Source: Coccinella septempunctata
Lineage: Eukaryota > Arthropoda > Insecta > Coleoptera > Coccinellidae
Length of the DNA: 64,000 nt
Reading direction: 5' to 3'
Assembly (NCBI RefSeq): GCF_907165205.1
Contig: NC_058197.1
Coordinates: 746,501 to 810,500, forward strand
Below, piece after piece: positions 9,544 to 20,836 of this stretch. The position numbers and the translations under genes are program-made. The notes under the pieces were generated by a model. That model worked only from the letters and a program-made list of their open reading frames with translations. It had not been told where the DNA came from and did no database searches. The first letter of the stretch is position 1; each line of letters opens with the position of its first letter.

Positions 9544-11745
9544 AAATTCTAGCAATGTTTCTCTCTCTCTGACCTGAAGTTATGTGATTGTTATGTATTA
9601 TTTTTGAATATGTTTGACCTGTTTCCTTATGAAGCCCGTTTGCAACAGCCGAGAATTCTCTAGAGAATTCACCTTGTAGCACAGTTATGTACCTATTTTC
9701 GTCTGACTGTTTTTTGATGAATACATAATTAGGTACATTGTAATAGATTTTATACTTTGAATATCATGATTTTCATGTTTTGTTTGTTTTTTGACTTATG
9801 TCCAATTATTATTTCAAATTTATACCTTTATATTTTTACACCGTTATACAACAAATATTTTTCTATTTCTCTATAATATTAGTTTTTGTGCTTACTTACA
9901 CATAATGGCTCACAAAATATCTTTTTGTATAATTATAGTACCTTGAAGATTATCTTAAATGAAGCGGAACATCGGCTCAAAAAAAGAGTGTTCTTGTTTC
10001 ATTTCATCCCTCACATCCAAATAAATAATCACAATAAATATAATTTGTATTACTTGATTTGTAAAAAACTAAACGTGAATCTCTTTTTTCTTTCTATCTG
10101 AATGTATTTTTACATCTTGAAAATGGGATTAATTCATCTCTGCGTTCTTGAATTGAGATGGAAATAAATAGCATTGCGAAGCATGGGGCGAATGAAGGTA
10201 TCGAACAACACTTCCATCAATGAGTTCAAACCAATGGTTCGGGAACATTTTCGGATAGAAATTCTAAAATTATAGACGATAGGGCAAACTCATAACAAGC
10301 CCACAAAATAATACCTAGCTCATTTCTCCCTAATGACACAGATATTGCATCTTCTGAAACTTTTTAGGGTTTTCAGTCCCAATCTCTGGAACAAAATCAA
10401 TAAAAAATCGAAATAAACGATTTGCTGCTGCGTAAACTCTTGCACTAATTTGTGAGGAGTATATTGAGTAGAAGAAATTGTTGCCTGACAATGAACTGAA
10501 AAAAATGAATTTCGAAATTACGTTAATTATAATTTTAAAGTTCCTTTTTTCAGTTCAGACTCTCACGTTATTTTCAAACACGAAGAAATGTTTTTGAAGA
10601 AGTCCGTTTACAGCTTTGGCAACATTATGGTTTATCTATGATGGTGCATCTGCTAACTTAGGCGTCATTTAGATACAAAAAAACCAAATAGTTGGGTGCG
10701 TAGAGAAGTAAGGAATTGGCCTGCTGCTATTTCAAGTCATCAGGAAAGGGTTGAATCTTGCAGGTCATTTTGAAAATTTGTTCAATATTTCCGCCTATTC
10801 ATTTTTTAATGCTATTTTCCATGATTGCTTTTGTGTAATGTTATTTTATAAGATCGTTCTTGGTAAATCATTGAAGAAATTAAAATATTAGTTAAGTTTT
10901 TTTTTACACCAAAAAGGGGCCCATACGTATGAAAGAAATGAGAGATTAAAGGTCCAAATTGAACGAGGATTTCAAAAATGATTTTGAATTCGAAATATCT
11001 CAGTGGCGTAACACTGATCGCTTTGCTTCATTACCTATATGCGAACATAAAATTCGTAATTGCAAACAAAAAAATGTACTATAAGTACCTCTTGAAATAC
11101 ACCTAATTTCATTTGCATATCTCGAACAGTTTCAGAGAAATGATTCATTGAAAAGTCAGTTTTCGAGAAAAACTTCAAAAACCCTTATATGAATAGTTCT
11201 GAAAAATTTAGGGGGTGATTCCTTGTCAAAAATAGAGTGAGTCTTTTAAATACTATTCTTTTTCGAGCCCCCCTGCTAAGCTTCAGCCCCCTAAAAATGG
11301 CGCCCAAAAGCAGTTCTTCATTATTTCTCAAGAACAAAAGAACTGACAAGGATAAAATTAGACAGACCTTTTATGCCATCGAGAATGCACTCAAAAGAAG
11401 TTTTGGTGGTGCTCCTCTATAATTGCAAGGGGTGGAAAAAGCCATCCCTAAACCTTTATTCGCAAGAAGGATTTTTTCATACTCAGATTTTACAATGAAA
11501 AAATTAACTTTTGTGTAGCTTGTTCGATTTTTGACAAACGAGTTCTCATGAAATTTCTTGCTGAAGTTCGCGGTTTCTGAGAAAAAAATAATTTATGAGG
11601 GGTGAATAATGTCTACAACAAACAGTTCTTTTATTAATCTTAATTAAATCATTGGGACCGATTTCGGAATACATGATTCCATCTTCAGCCATAAACTACA
11701 AAATTTAGATAAAATCTCGGCACGTCAGAGACCTCACTAAAATAT
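9544..11745. other. No supported gene (2.2 kb)
   Basis: AT-rich sequence without a convincing frame, RNA or element boundary. A 61-codon frame at 11237-11422 (PLKMAPKSSSSLFLKNK region) is basic and Ser-rich but has no recognisable relatives, so I leave it unannotated. Confidence 0.45.
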
Positions 11746-12050
11746 ACAGGGTGAATCTTGTTGAAATGTACATACTTCACACATTGGCAGAGGACACTTA
11801 GCTGGTTCCAAAAATACCCCATATGCTAGGTCTTCAGCCATTCGTTTGGATTATACAGGGCGATATCCAGTTTCGAGTCATATATTGAAAATGCTCTAGT
11901 GGACGAACGAATGATTACATACCCATCAAATTTGGTACATGGAAGGACTACACTTCCATCCCCATACAGCAGATGTAACAGTTTATCAGTTTCCAGAACC
12001 GGACTCTAGTTTTTTCATATCATCGGAAATCATATAGAAACCCACACAGC
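11746..12050 (+). mobile_element. TACAGGGTG repeat, copy 1 (uninterrupted site)
   Basis: Begins TACAGGGTGAATC and continues through a segment also present in reverse orientation at 37259-37553. At its right edge it reads ATAGAAACCCACACAGC, whereas the second copy carries a 1.56-kb insertion at exactly that point. It has no coding capacity; TACAGGGTG ends with TA flanks suggest a Tc1/mariner-type non-autonomous element. Confidence 0.6.
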
Positions 12051-12860
12051 ATGGAATATTGCAGTGAAAAATTTCAAAATATTTTCAAGAAAGATTTCAT
12101 TGAAATATTTATGAAAGGTTTCGAGAATATTTACGGCAAGAAAGTTTTCGCAAGATTGGCAGAATATTTCCATGATATGTAATAAATGTTTCATGAAATA
12201 TGACTTCATAAGATTCATTAATATTTCATGAAATATTCTACGAAATTTTTATGACAGATTTCGCAATATTTCAGGAAAATAAATATCCATAGGAATCAGA
12301 ATATTTGTGAGAAATATTTCTTAAATTTTTCAAAAAATATTTGCAGGAATATAAACTGAATATTTCCAATTCGTCTACATAATACATTGAAAAAAACCTT
12401 AAAGTAATATTTCAGTGGAAGGTTTTCGATGAAAAGCTGAAAGTGTAAAAATTATATCAATTTTCATTCCCGAAATCTTACTGAATGCTCTTTGAAAGAT
12501 TGGCTGGCCAATAATTTGTATAAAGATCGCTAATATGTATGAAATATTTTGTCTTCCAAAGTACCTATAATGCAACTGAACATTTCATTAACGTTTCAAG
12601 TAATATATATATATATATTTATTTACAATAAATATTTCAGAAACGCTCCAGAATATTTCTTTGCAATATTTCTGAAAGATGAAGTGGAAGCCCAAATGAA
12701 TTGTTAATATTTCATGAAATATTTCAGGAAATGATATTTTGATTTCACTGAAACGTTTTCATATAAGAATTCATATATTTAAATAAATATATAAGAAATA
12801 CTGCAGGAATATTTCAAGACATCTCCGGATTTTTGTGCGGAATATTTTGGGTTATATGTT
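12051..12860 (+). repeat. AATATTTC-rich degenerate tract, copy 1
   Basis: About 800 bp in which the palindromic words AAATATTT and GAAATATTTC recur every 15-30 bp in a loosely periodic way. The tract follows the TACAGGGTG repeat in the same order as the reverse-strand copy at 34262-34903, so the two form one repeat family. No coding frame. Confidence 0.55.
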
Positions 12861-12938
12861 ATATCCGTGAAATATTCTACTGACTTTTTATTTAATGTTT
12901 TGTCGTTAGCATCCCTCTTGTCTGAAGTTACTGTCTTT

Positions 12939-14698
12939 CAATGGATTGGTGAGTTTCCCATAGGGGGGAGAGTTTTTCCGAGTAGAGAGGGGATATTTCT
13001 TCGCGGCCCTGGAAGGTCAAGAGAAAAAAAAGAGACAATCGTTGTTGGAGAGGTGAACGAGTGGAGTGTGTGCAAAGTTAGTAAAACCGTACTTACGAAG
13101 CAAAGGAAAATCTAAGGCAAGTGATTGTTGAAATTATTACCGCTTCATTGCACCTTTATGGAAAAATATTCTCTCTGACTTTTGCTTGGCTGAAAATCCG
13201 AATTAACCGTAGATTGACCATTTCCTGCTGTTTATAGCTTTCCGTTACCGTAGGGTGACATTTGGGTCCCAGGAGGACGTTGGGCCCCCCTGATTTCTCC
13301 GATTCCTGAAAATTTGACCGCTTCATCCCGATTTCCAACCGTTTGAATTATAGTTATAGGTTAGATTCGCCGAGCACAGAGTTGGGATTTCATAACCGTT
13401 AAATACCCTCACCGCCGGACTCTGTGGCCGCTGTTTGACAGCCAGCCCGCTTGAGGTCACCGAGAGAGAGAGAGAGACCGAAGGACACCGGATCATAGAC
13501 AAACCACCGAGACAGAGATAGAGGGCGTACCCCGGTGAACTGGTGTTTTCAAATTTCGACCTGACTGAATTCCGTTGATTATTTTTAAAACCGTTCGTAC
13601 TTTTCATTCAATTGTGTCTTGCCTTAGTTGAAATATTTCTCCGAAACCGTGCATGTTTCTTTGCACCCAGTTTAATTGAAACTTGACTTATTTCCGTATA
13701 TTTTTCCGAAACCGTTCTTTGCACTTAGTTTAATTGAAACTTGACTTACTTCCGTATATTTTTCCGAAACCGTTCTTTGCAATTAGTTTAATTGAAACTT
13801 GACTTACTTCCGTATATTTTTCCGAAACCGTTCTTTGCAATTAGTTTAATTGAAACTTGACTTACTTCCGTATATCTTTCCGAAACCGTGCATGTTTCTT
13901 TGCACTCAGTTTAATTGAAACTTGACTTACTTCCGTATATTTTTCCGAAACCGTTCTTTGCATTTAGTTTAATTGAAACTTGACTTACTTCCGTATATTT
14001 TTCCGAAACCGTGTATGTTTCTTTGCACTCAGTTTAATTGAAACTTGACTTACTTCCGTATATTTTTCCGAAACCGTGCATGTTTCTTTGCACTTAGTTT
14101 AATTGAAACTTGACTTACTTCCGTATATTTTTCCGAAACCGTGCATGTTTCTTTGCCCTTAGTTCGATTGAGACTTGACTTACTTCCGTATATTTTTCCG
14201 AAACCGTGCATGTTTCTTTGCACTTAGTTAGTTGAGACTTGACTTACTTCCGTATATTTCCGAAACCGTCCATTTTCCTGAAGTGAAATTTTGCCAGCCG
14301 TCCAGCGCCGACCAGACACAGCCGTTGACGTCCACGCTTTAGTGTACCTGTCTATTCTCTTTTGTGTATAGTTTATTGTAATAGAAATAAATAGTTGAAC
14401 ATTTATTTTTGTTGCCAATTATTTTGCCAGTGAGAGTCTATTTATTAAATCAGTTTCATCTAAGAGTTTAGTTAGAAGAGGTAAGTACTCTTTCTGACGC
14501 CTAAAGACCGTTGAAAAGCAGACACTTAGAAGACGCTACCGCCCTAGTCTTCATCGATACCCTTCTCCACTGATACTCAAGTCTACCCGGGCTCTCCAAT
14601 TCTTGGGGGATTCTGTGAGAGACGTGGGGTTTGACTGATTGCCCCACTGGCGCCCGAGCAACCGTAAGGAGCTGCCAGAGTACGAAAAGTCTATCACA
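12939..14698 (+). repeat. Gypsy 5' LTR, 5'-truncated
   Basis: Matches the 3' LTR from CAATGGATTGGTGAG to the common end TCTATCACA. The first ~385 bp of the 3' LTR, from TGTGACG at 21765, is absent here, so this LTR lost its normal U3 start and probably its upstream promoter. An AATAAA lies at 14386-14391. It contains the shorter form of the internal tandem array. Confidence 0.8.
13621..14270 (+). repeat. Tandem array inside 5' LTR, ~11 units
   Basis: Units of about 55-65 bp built on TTAATTGAAACTTGACTTAC and TTTTTCCGAAACCGT, some with an extra GCATGTTTCTTTGCA segment. The 3' LTR has about 19 units of the same kind. Confidence 0.85.
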
Positions 14699-14700
14699 TC

Positions 14701-14718
14701 TGGCGCCCGAGCAGGGAC
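14701..14718 (+). promoter_or_regulatory. Primer binding site, tRNA-Lys type
   Basis: TGGCGCCCGAGCAGGGAC begins two bases after the LTR end. It differs at one position from the tRNA-Lys(UUU) primer site used by many retroelements, so minus-strand synthesis was probably primed by that tRNA. A near copy, TGGCGCCCGAGCA, also lies inside the LTR just upstream (about 14648). Confidence 0.8.
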
Positions 14719-14854
14719 TTCTGCTGTTTCGTGAGTAGTTCCTGTTACCGTAACCGTACCGTTTTCTTTAAATACTCTTCACTGGCAAATTGGTAACCGT
14801 TCTTTGTTTCTGGCATATATCCGTATAGTACATATTGTAAATCTATATTCTGAG

Positions 14855-15757
14855 CAGTGGCGGCTCGTGATCTAGTTCACTAGGGGGCTACTTTTAGAAT
14901 AATAATAAAAATATGAAATTTTAAAACCAGTTTTCCGCAAAATTTGATGCAATTTAGGTATAATTATTTTTAAAAAATATCTGTCCTTATCTACTTGCTC
15001 GTTGTGCTTAATAATATTATTCCGGTAAGCTGAATCTAATTGAGCAGCGATATTAGTCGTAACCAGGAAAGCTAATTCTGTCGAACAATTTACATGCTTG
15101 GCAGATAGCTCATGCTTCTTAATTTTTTCATTAAGGTGCTTCAAATCTCTAAATCCTGCCCTTGCCCATACGTTTTATCACTTGTTATACACTTGTCCTG
15201 AGAATCGTCTTGTGTAAGAAATTTTATCTGCCTGGGTTGAATTTAAATCGGGAGTACGTCTACCCAGCAGTTTAATACGGCTTTTTTCCGTCAGCGAAAG
15301 CCTCGCGAAATCAGTTTTTAAAATATTTTGAACACTATTGTCCGCCATGATTTTAAAACGTAAACAAATACGAACACACGCTGGGTTGTCTATACGCTAG
15401 CGGGCAGCCGCTAGACTGAAGCCGATAGGGGCGACTTTTATCGTAGCCCTTTTACTCCTTAAAACGACCGACACGAAGAGTTGCGGCTGGAGCCGAATGA
15501 CTGTCCGAATGCAAGAATTCGGGGCTACACGATTCATCGCCCATGCAGGGACGAACTGCTAGATTATGATTGAAATAAGTAAAACTGCAGGAGTCGCATG
15601 AAAGTTTTACATTAATAAATTATATAAATAACCGTGGAATGTGATATTTTCATTTAAAATCGTATGGGAAGGTAAATAACATAAAAGAATTGATTTCTTG
15701 TGATTTCTTGTATGGGGGGGCTGTAGCCCTATAGCCCTCACAGACCAGCCGCCACTG
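14855..15757 (-). mobile_element. Internally deleted hAT transposon in the Gypsy leader
   Basis: Ends are CAGTGGCGGCTCGTGA and ...CCAGCCGCCACTG, inverted repeats of hAT type, flanked by an exact 8-bp duplication ATTCTGAG (14847-14854 and 15758-15765). Eight-base TSDs are the hAT hallmark. The element splits the Gypsy leader between the primer site and gag, so it arrived after the Gypsy insertion. Confidence 0.85.
14872..15348 (-). pseudogene. hAT transposase N-terminal fragments
   Basis: On the minus strand an ATG at 15346-15348 opens a 56-residue frame (MADNSVQNILKTDFARL...), ending at 15178. A second frame, 15144-14872, reads KHLNEKIKKHELSAKHVN and TTNIAAQLDSAYRNNI, which matches the region after the TTF-type zinc finger in hAT/ZMYM1-like transposases. 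The zinc-finger part between them and the whole catalytic domain and dimerisation region are missing. The fragment cannot encode an active enzyme; the element would need transposase from elsewhere. Confidence 0.65.
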
Positions 15758-15782
15758 ATTCTGAGTTTCTGGTACCGTGAAA

Positions 15783-17546
15783 ATGGATGTCAACCGACTG
15801 AAAAGTGACGAACTTACGTGGGAGTTAGAGGCAAGAGGCTGCACCGTGGGACACACCGTTCAGGAGAAAAGAGCTCAACTGGGAAGGGCCATCCATTCCG
15901 ATATACCGTTCATTCCAAGAGATGAAATTGACCAGGCACAGAAAATTGGGGTTTGTGGTGCCAAGTTGTTCGACTTGATGGGAGAGTTATGTGAGTTCGA
16001 TTTTAATAATAGAGACAATGAGTTGCAGCGCATTAGGAGCCGGCTACTGCACGTTCAAGGCCGACTGAGAAGTCTATCCCCGGAAGCTGTCAGTCTGCTT
16101 CACAAGAAAACCGAGCTGGAGCACTCTCTGAAGATGGCTATGAGATTGCTGGAGAATACTCACTGGTTAGGTGGTATTCCAGAGAACCTGTCAGCCGGAA
16201 CACCGTCGCTGATTGACCAGGAATTACCGGACTGCGCATCTAGACTTGGTCCAGGTCTGATTCCGTGCTCAACCACCGTTGGAGAAGCAGACCTGTTGAA
16301 CTTGGGAGAGGATTGTGACATTTCCCGACCGACCACTCATGATGACCGGCTGCAGCAAAACCGACAAGAAGTTTGCAGATTATTAACCGAACAAATTGAA
16401 CGTACTTTTTTGCAGAAACAACCTTCCTACCACCGACTGCCCGCCGACATCCTCCCATTTACCGTTGAACAAGCACTGCCAACCGACCGAACCAGTGAGG
16501 AAAACAGACCGCTAATAACATCCCCTGAGTCGAGGCGATTGACGAGGGAGTTTGCCGAATCAACCAGGAGAGTTTCATTTGCCTCATCTCCTACCGATAC
16601 CGCTGGGATGAGAGAAGTAAGAAGCGAAGTACCGACGACCAAGGAAGCCGAACTGACGACCGAATACCCGCCGATGAAACCGCCGAAAACCACCGACCAT
16701 TCCATCGTTCCTACCGTTCCTGTGTGGAAATGGAACCTGACGTTCGATGGGTCAACCAGTGTGACCTCATTCCTGGAGGAGGCTGAGTATCTTGCCGAGG
16801 CTAGAAAGGTGAGCCACGAACAGTTATTCGAGTCAATATACGAGCTGTTACGTAGGGATGCAAGAGACTGGTATATTCCCCGGAGAGGCACCTTCACCGA
16901 CTGGACCGATTTCAAAGAACAACTCCGAGAGGCCCTTCTTCCTCCCGACTACGAGGACATCCTCTTGGAGGAAATCAAGAAACGCACTCAAGGAACCGAT
17001 GAATGACTCTTGTTGTATGTAACTCGAATGCAAAACCTGTTTCAGAAGCTGACCGTAAAGCGACCGACCGAGGAAGAACAGGTGAATATCATCCGACGAC
17101 GTTTACTGCCAGAACTGCAAACCGCCCTGGCCTTCCAACCGACTTCAACCATAGAAGAACTGCTCCGAAAAGGAAAAGTTTTTGAATTGGTCAAATGGCA
17201 AACCGCTAACTATGCTTCGCCACCGATCCAAAAGAGTCTCATCAACGAACCGCATCTTACCTTCCGAAATTCCCCACCGAACGTCAAACCGATCGGAATG
17301 CACCTGAACACTCCGAACCACACCGAACCGTCTGAAAAACCGAAAGTAGCTCAGAGCTCCGCAATACCTCAGCGACAGGATGAACCGAAAAAGTCGAACC
17401 GACCGTCAACCGAACCCCAGTGCTGGAGATGTGGTGGCAAGGGTCATCTCCGAGCACAATGCACCTCGAAACCGCTGCTGTTCTGCTCTCGATGTGGTAA
17501 GAGGGGTGTCATGTCTAGGGATTGTAAGTGTCCGTTAAACTACTAA
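15783..17546 (+). CDS. gag: Gypsy Gag polyprotein with in-frame TGA
   Basis: The frame starts at ATG 15783-15785 and runs to TAA at 17546, interrupted only by TGA at 17004-17006; sequence on both sides is in the same frame and reads as one protein of about 587 residues. The N-terminal half has a Leu-rich helical segment; the middle (FDGSTSVTSFLEEAEYLAEA... RDWYIPRR) resembles the capsid-like retrotransposon gag domain. The C-terminal nucleocapsid has a CCHC knuckle, CWRCGGKGHLRAQC, followed by a second Cys-rich segment FCSRCGKRGVMSRDC. Gag packages the element RNA into cytoplasmic particles. The TGA followed by CTC could be a nonsense mutation or a readthrough site; I favour mutation. An 18-nt overlap with pol lies at the 3' end. 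Confidence 0.85.
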
Positions 17547-20500
17547 GGAACTGTCCGAAACCGGGGATCCGTCAGTTCCAAGCAACCCCATCCTCGGTCC
17601 ATGAGAAAGAAAAACCTACCGATTACCGACCGATAATTAATGTTTTTGTAGGAAACAAGGAGTTCCCAGCACTGTTGGACACCGGAGCCACCAGGTCCTT
17701 TATCAGCAGTGAAGTGGCCGCCTACTGCAGGGTAGTGGGTATACAACCGGATTATGTTAGGGACGTTACCACCACCGTCGCTAACGGAAGTTCAATACCG
17801 ATTAAAGAAATATATACCGCACCGGTCCGAATTGGGTCCGAAATTATGGAAGCTAAATTGTTGTTAGTTTCAGATTTACCGATCAATGTAGTACTGGGAA
17901 TGGATATACTGAGGACACACAACTTTTCCATTAATCTCCAAACCGCCGAATGTTTCCTGAATGGAAGGTCCATCCAAACCCGGCTCAGCGAGCCAGAGAA
18001 CCGAGGACAACTACATGCGATAGGACCGCTTTTGTCGAATCTGAGTGGAGAAGAGAAAGTCAGGCTGGAGGAGTTTCTACAGACCGAATTGAAGGCGTTC
18101 GAAAATCTCCGAGGAACAACTCCACTGATACAACACCGAATTAAACTCAAACCAGGCACCGAACCGATCAAGCAACGTTACCGTCCCCAAAATCCGAAGA
18201 TGCAGGAGATAATAAACAATGAGGTCGACCGAATGCTGGCCGAAGGCATTATAGAACCGTCTTCATCCCCGTGGAGTTCACCGATAGTAATTGTCAAGAA
18301 AAAGGATGGTAAACCCCGATTTTGTATAGATTTCCGAATGGTTAACAATGTCTCCGTTAAAGATGCCTATCCGTTGAGTTATATTTCAGGAATTTTAGAC
18401 AAGTTGAGAAAAGCCAAGTATATATCCACTATTGATTTGAAACAGGGTTATTGGCAGGTACCGTTAGCCCCCGAGAGTCGACCGATCACCGCATTTACCG
18501 TCCCTGGCCGTGGGCTGTTCCAGTTCAAAGTAATGGCTTTTGGTCTGCATTCCGCACCGGCATCCTTTCAACGTCTTTTAGACCGAGTTATTGGCCCTGA
18601 GATGGAACCGGATGCATTTGCGTACTTGGATGACATAGTAGTTCTTGGAGAAACATTGGACGAACATCTTGACAACTTGAGGAAAGTTTTCCACCGCCTC
18701 AGGGAGGCCAACCTGCAATTAAATCCGGAAAAATGTGAGTTTGTAAGAAAATCATTGAAGTATCTGGGACATGTAGTAACCGAGGACGGCATTTGTACCG
18801 ATCCTGATAAGATTTCAGCCATAAATGAGATGCCTGCACCGAAATCCGTACGAGAGTTGAGAAGTTTCCTTGGTGTTGCTTCATGGTACCGAAGATTCAT
18901 CGAAGACTTCTCCAAAGTTGTGACTCCGTTGACCGCATTACTCAAGAAGAAGCAAACCTGGAAATGGGAGACCGCCCAACAGACCGCTTTTGAGACCCTG
19001 AAACAGAAATTGACCCACTCACCGGTATTGGCCTGTCCGGACTTTTCGAAACCGTTCGTCCTTCAAACCGATGCATCCGATGCAGGACTGGGAGCTGCCC
19101 TGACACAGACCGTTGATGGACAGGAAAAAGTAATCGCTTATGCTAGCAGGACCTTGTCAGGTCCAGAGAAAAATTACTCTGTTACAGAAAAGGAATGTCT
19201 GGCAATAGTTTGGAGCATTGACAAGCTGCGTCCGTATCTAGAAGGCTACCGTTTTACCGTTATAACCGACCACATGAGCTTGCGATGGCTGCAATCTATC
19301 AAGTCTCCCACCGGAAGAATTGCGAGATGGAGCATATTTCTACAGCAATACGACTTCGAGATAAAGTACCGGAAAGGAGCCCTCAACCGTGTAGCAGACA
19401 GTCTATCCAGAAATCCGTTACCCACCACCGAGACTATATGTCTGACCGAGGAGACAGTAAGTTGTAAATGGTACCGAGAGAAATTGGCTGAGGTAAGAGC
19501 GAACCCCGCAGCGTTTCCCGATTACAGTATTGTGTCCGGAAAATTATACCGCCATTTTTGGGATGCTGATGATTTTACCGAGCCTGAATTCGGCAGTCCT
19601 TGGAAGCTATGCGTTCCAAAGGATGACCGAATAGATATTTTACAGGAAAACCACGACCGACCGACCGCTGGACACCTGGGGATAGCGAAAACCATAACCC
19701 GTATAGCCCGAAATTACTATTGGCCAGGAATGTTCAAGGAAATAGCCCGATATGTCCGTAAATGTGGTACGTGTCAGAGATACAAAGTTCCGCAACAGAA
19801 GCCCCCTGGAGAAAAGCATCCGTATGTGGTAAGAGAACCTTGGGATACCGTTAGCACCGATATTGTGGGACCGCTTCCTCGGTCGAGAAAGGGAAATTGT
19901 TATTTAGTTGTGATGCAGGACCGATTTTCAAAATGGGTGGAGGCCAGGCCCCTGAGAAGAGCAACCGCAAAGGGTGTGTACCAGGCTTTATATGAGGATG
20001 TAATCCTGAAGTTTGGATGCCCGAAAACCGTGGTCAGTGATAATGGTTCACAATATGATAGCCGATTGTTCAAGGGAAGTCTGCGAGACCTTGGGATCCG
20101 ACACCGTTTAGCACCAGTTTATTCTCCCCAATGTAACCCCGTAGAAAGAGTCAACCGTACCCTCAAAACAATGATAGCCCAGTTCTGTGAAAAGGATCAG
20201 CGTACCTGGGATGAGCATCTGAAGGAATTGACATTCGCAATAAACTCTGCAAGGCAGGAGTCGACCGGATACACCCCAGCATTCCTGAATTTTGGCAGGG
20301 AGATGCGTTCACCGAACGCCAAGTATCTAACCGAGATGGCCAACCGGGATGAAAAGGAATACACCGAACCAGACACCGAATCAGATACCGAACCGCAAGT
20401 TGCTTTGCATGCAAACAAATTAAACCGTTTCACCGAAACCTATGAGTTTGTCAGATCTAGATTGGCACGAGCTTTCTCCCAGCAGAGCCACTACTACAAT

Positions 20501-20743
20501 CTACGTCGGAGGGACTGGCGATGTCGAGTAGGAGACCAAGTATGCCGAAGGGAACATCCCTTGTCTTCCGCAGTGGAGGGAATTGCAGCCAAATTGGCTC
20601 CGAAATACTCCGGACCGTATACCGTTATAAAGGTAGTATCTCCTGTGGTATATGACATCAAGGATGGCAGTGGTAAGATTCTCCGACACATTCACATCAA
20701 GGATCTGAAGTCCTCCCTTGAAGAGGTACCGTCTGAAATGTAA
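17528..20743 (+). CDS. pol: Gypsy Pol polyprotein (PR-RT-RH-IN)
   Basis: One uninterrupted frame of 1071 residues. Protease: LLDTGATRSF near residue 50. Reverse transcriptase: FCIDFRMVNN, then the catalytic YLDD near residue 363. RNase H: QTDASDAGLGAAL near 510, with later acidic positions present. Integrase: HHCC zinc-binding segment (GHLGIAKT...CGTCQRYK) near 700-740; catalytic core with D in STDIVGPLP (~777), D in VVSDNGSQ (~836) and E in NPVERVNR (~871), giving D,D-35-E. A C-terminal GPY/F-type module follows (KYSGPYTVIKVVSPVVYDI). Pol copies the RNA in the particle and inserts the cDNA in the genome. It is presumably made by -1 frameshifting from gag, as no independent start is evident. 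All catalytic residues I looked for are present, so this Pol could be active. Confidence 0.95.
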   Translation: MSVKLLRNCPKPGIRQFQATPSSVHEKEKPTDYRPIINVFVGNKEFPALLDTGATRSFISSEVAAYCRVVGIQPDYVRDVTTTVANGSSIPIKEIYTAPVRIGSEIMEAKLLLVSDLPINVVLGMDILRTHNFSINLQTAECFLNGRSIQTRLSEPENRGQLHAIGPLLSNLSGEEKVRLEEFLQTELKAFENLRGTTPLIQHRIKLKPGTEPIKQRYRPQNPKMQEIINNEVDRMLAEGIIEPSSSPWSSPIVIVKKKDGKPRFCIDFRMVNNVSVKDAYPLSYISGILDKLRKAKYISTIDLKQGYWQVPLAPESRPITAFTVPGRGLFQFKVMAFGLHSAPASFQRLLDRVIGPEMEPDAFAYLDDIVVLGETLDEHLDNLRKVFHRLREANLQLNPEKCEFVRKSLKYLGHVVTEDGICTDPDKISAINEMPAPKSVRELRSFLGVASWYRRFIEDFSKVVTPLTALLKKKQTWKWETAQQTAFETLKQKLTHSPVLACPDFSKPFVLQTDASDAGLGAALTQTVDGQEKVIAYASRTLSGPEKNYSVTEKECLAIVWSIDKLRPYLEGYRFTVITDHMSLRWLQSIKSPTGRIARWSIFLQQYDFEIKYRKGALNRVADSLSRNPLPTTETICLTEETVSCKWYREKLAEVRANPAAFPDYSIVSGKLYRHFWDADDFTEPEFGSPWKLCVPKDDRIDILQENHDRPTAGHLGIAKTITRIARNYYWPGMFKEIARYVRKCGTCQRYKVPQQKPPGEKHPYVVREPWDTVSTDIVGPLPRSRKGNCYLVVMQDRFSKWVEARPLRRATAKGVYQALYEDVILKFGCPKTVVSDNGSQYDSRLFKGSLRDLGIRHRLAPVYSPQCNPVERVNRTLKTMIAQFCEKDQRTWDEHLKELTFAINSARQESTGYTPAFLNFGREMRSPNAKYLTEMANRDEKEYTEPDTESDTEPQVALHANKLNRFTETYEFVRSRLARAFSQQSHYYNLRRRDWRCRVGDQVCRREHPLSSAVEGIAAKLAPKYSGPYTVIKVVSPVVYDIKDGSGKILRHIHIKDLKSSLEEVPSEM
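17534..17540 (+). promoter_or_regulatory. Candidate -1 ribosomal frameshift site
   Basis: GTTAAAC lies in the gag/pol overlap with gag codons read as G TTA AAC, the X-XXY-YYZ phasing needed for -1 slippage; pol is in the -1 frame and reads GTT AAA CTA. Gag stops two codons later. The first triplet is not homopolymeric, so it is a variant of the usual heptamer. Confidence 0.5.
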
Positions 20744-20836
20744 AAAAAACCGTTACTAACAAAAAAAAACCGATTGACCTAACAGGGTACCGATGAACCG
20801 TTATTTTCTGTTTGATTAACGTATGAAATTTTCAGG

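Noticed and set aside
11237..11422. 61-codon basic, Ser-rich frame
   Set aside because: Short, without recognisable similarity or splice context. Kept as unassigned.
13621..14270. Regular array considered as a CRISPR-like repeat
   Set aside because: Units are directly adjacent without unique spacers, lie in an LTR, and the genome is eukaryotic.
16240..16915. Long antisense frames under gag, and others under pol
   Set aside because: Shadows of strongly coding gag-pol on the other strand; no independent motifs.
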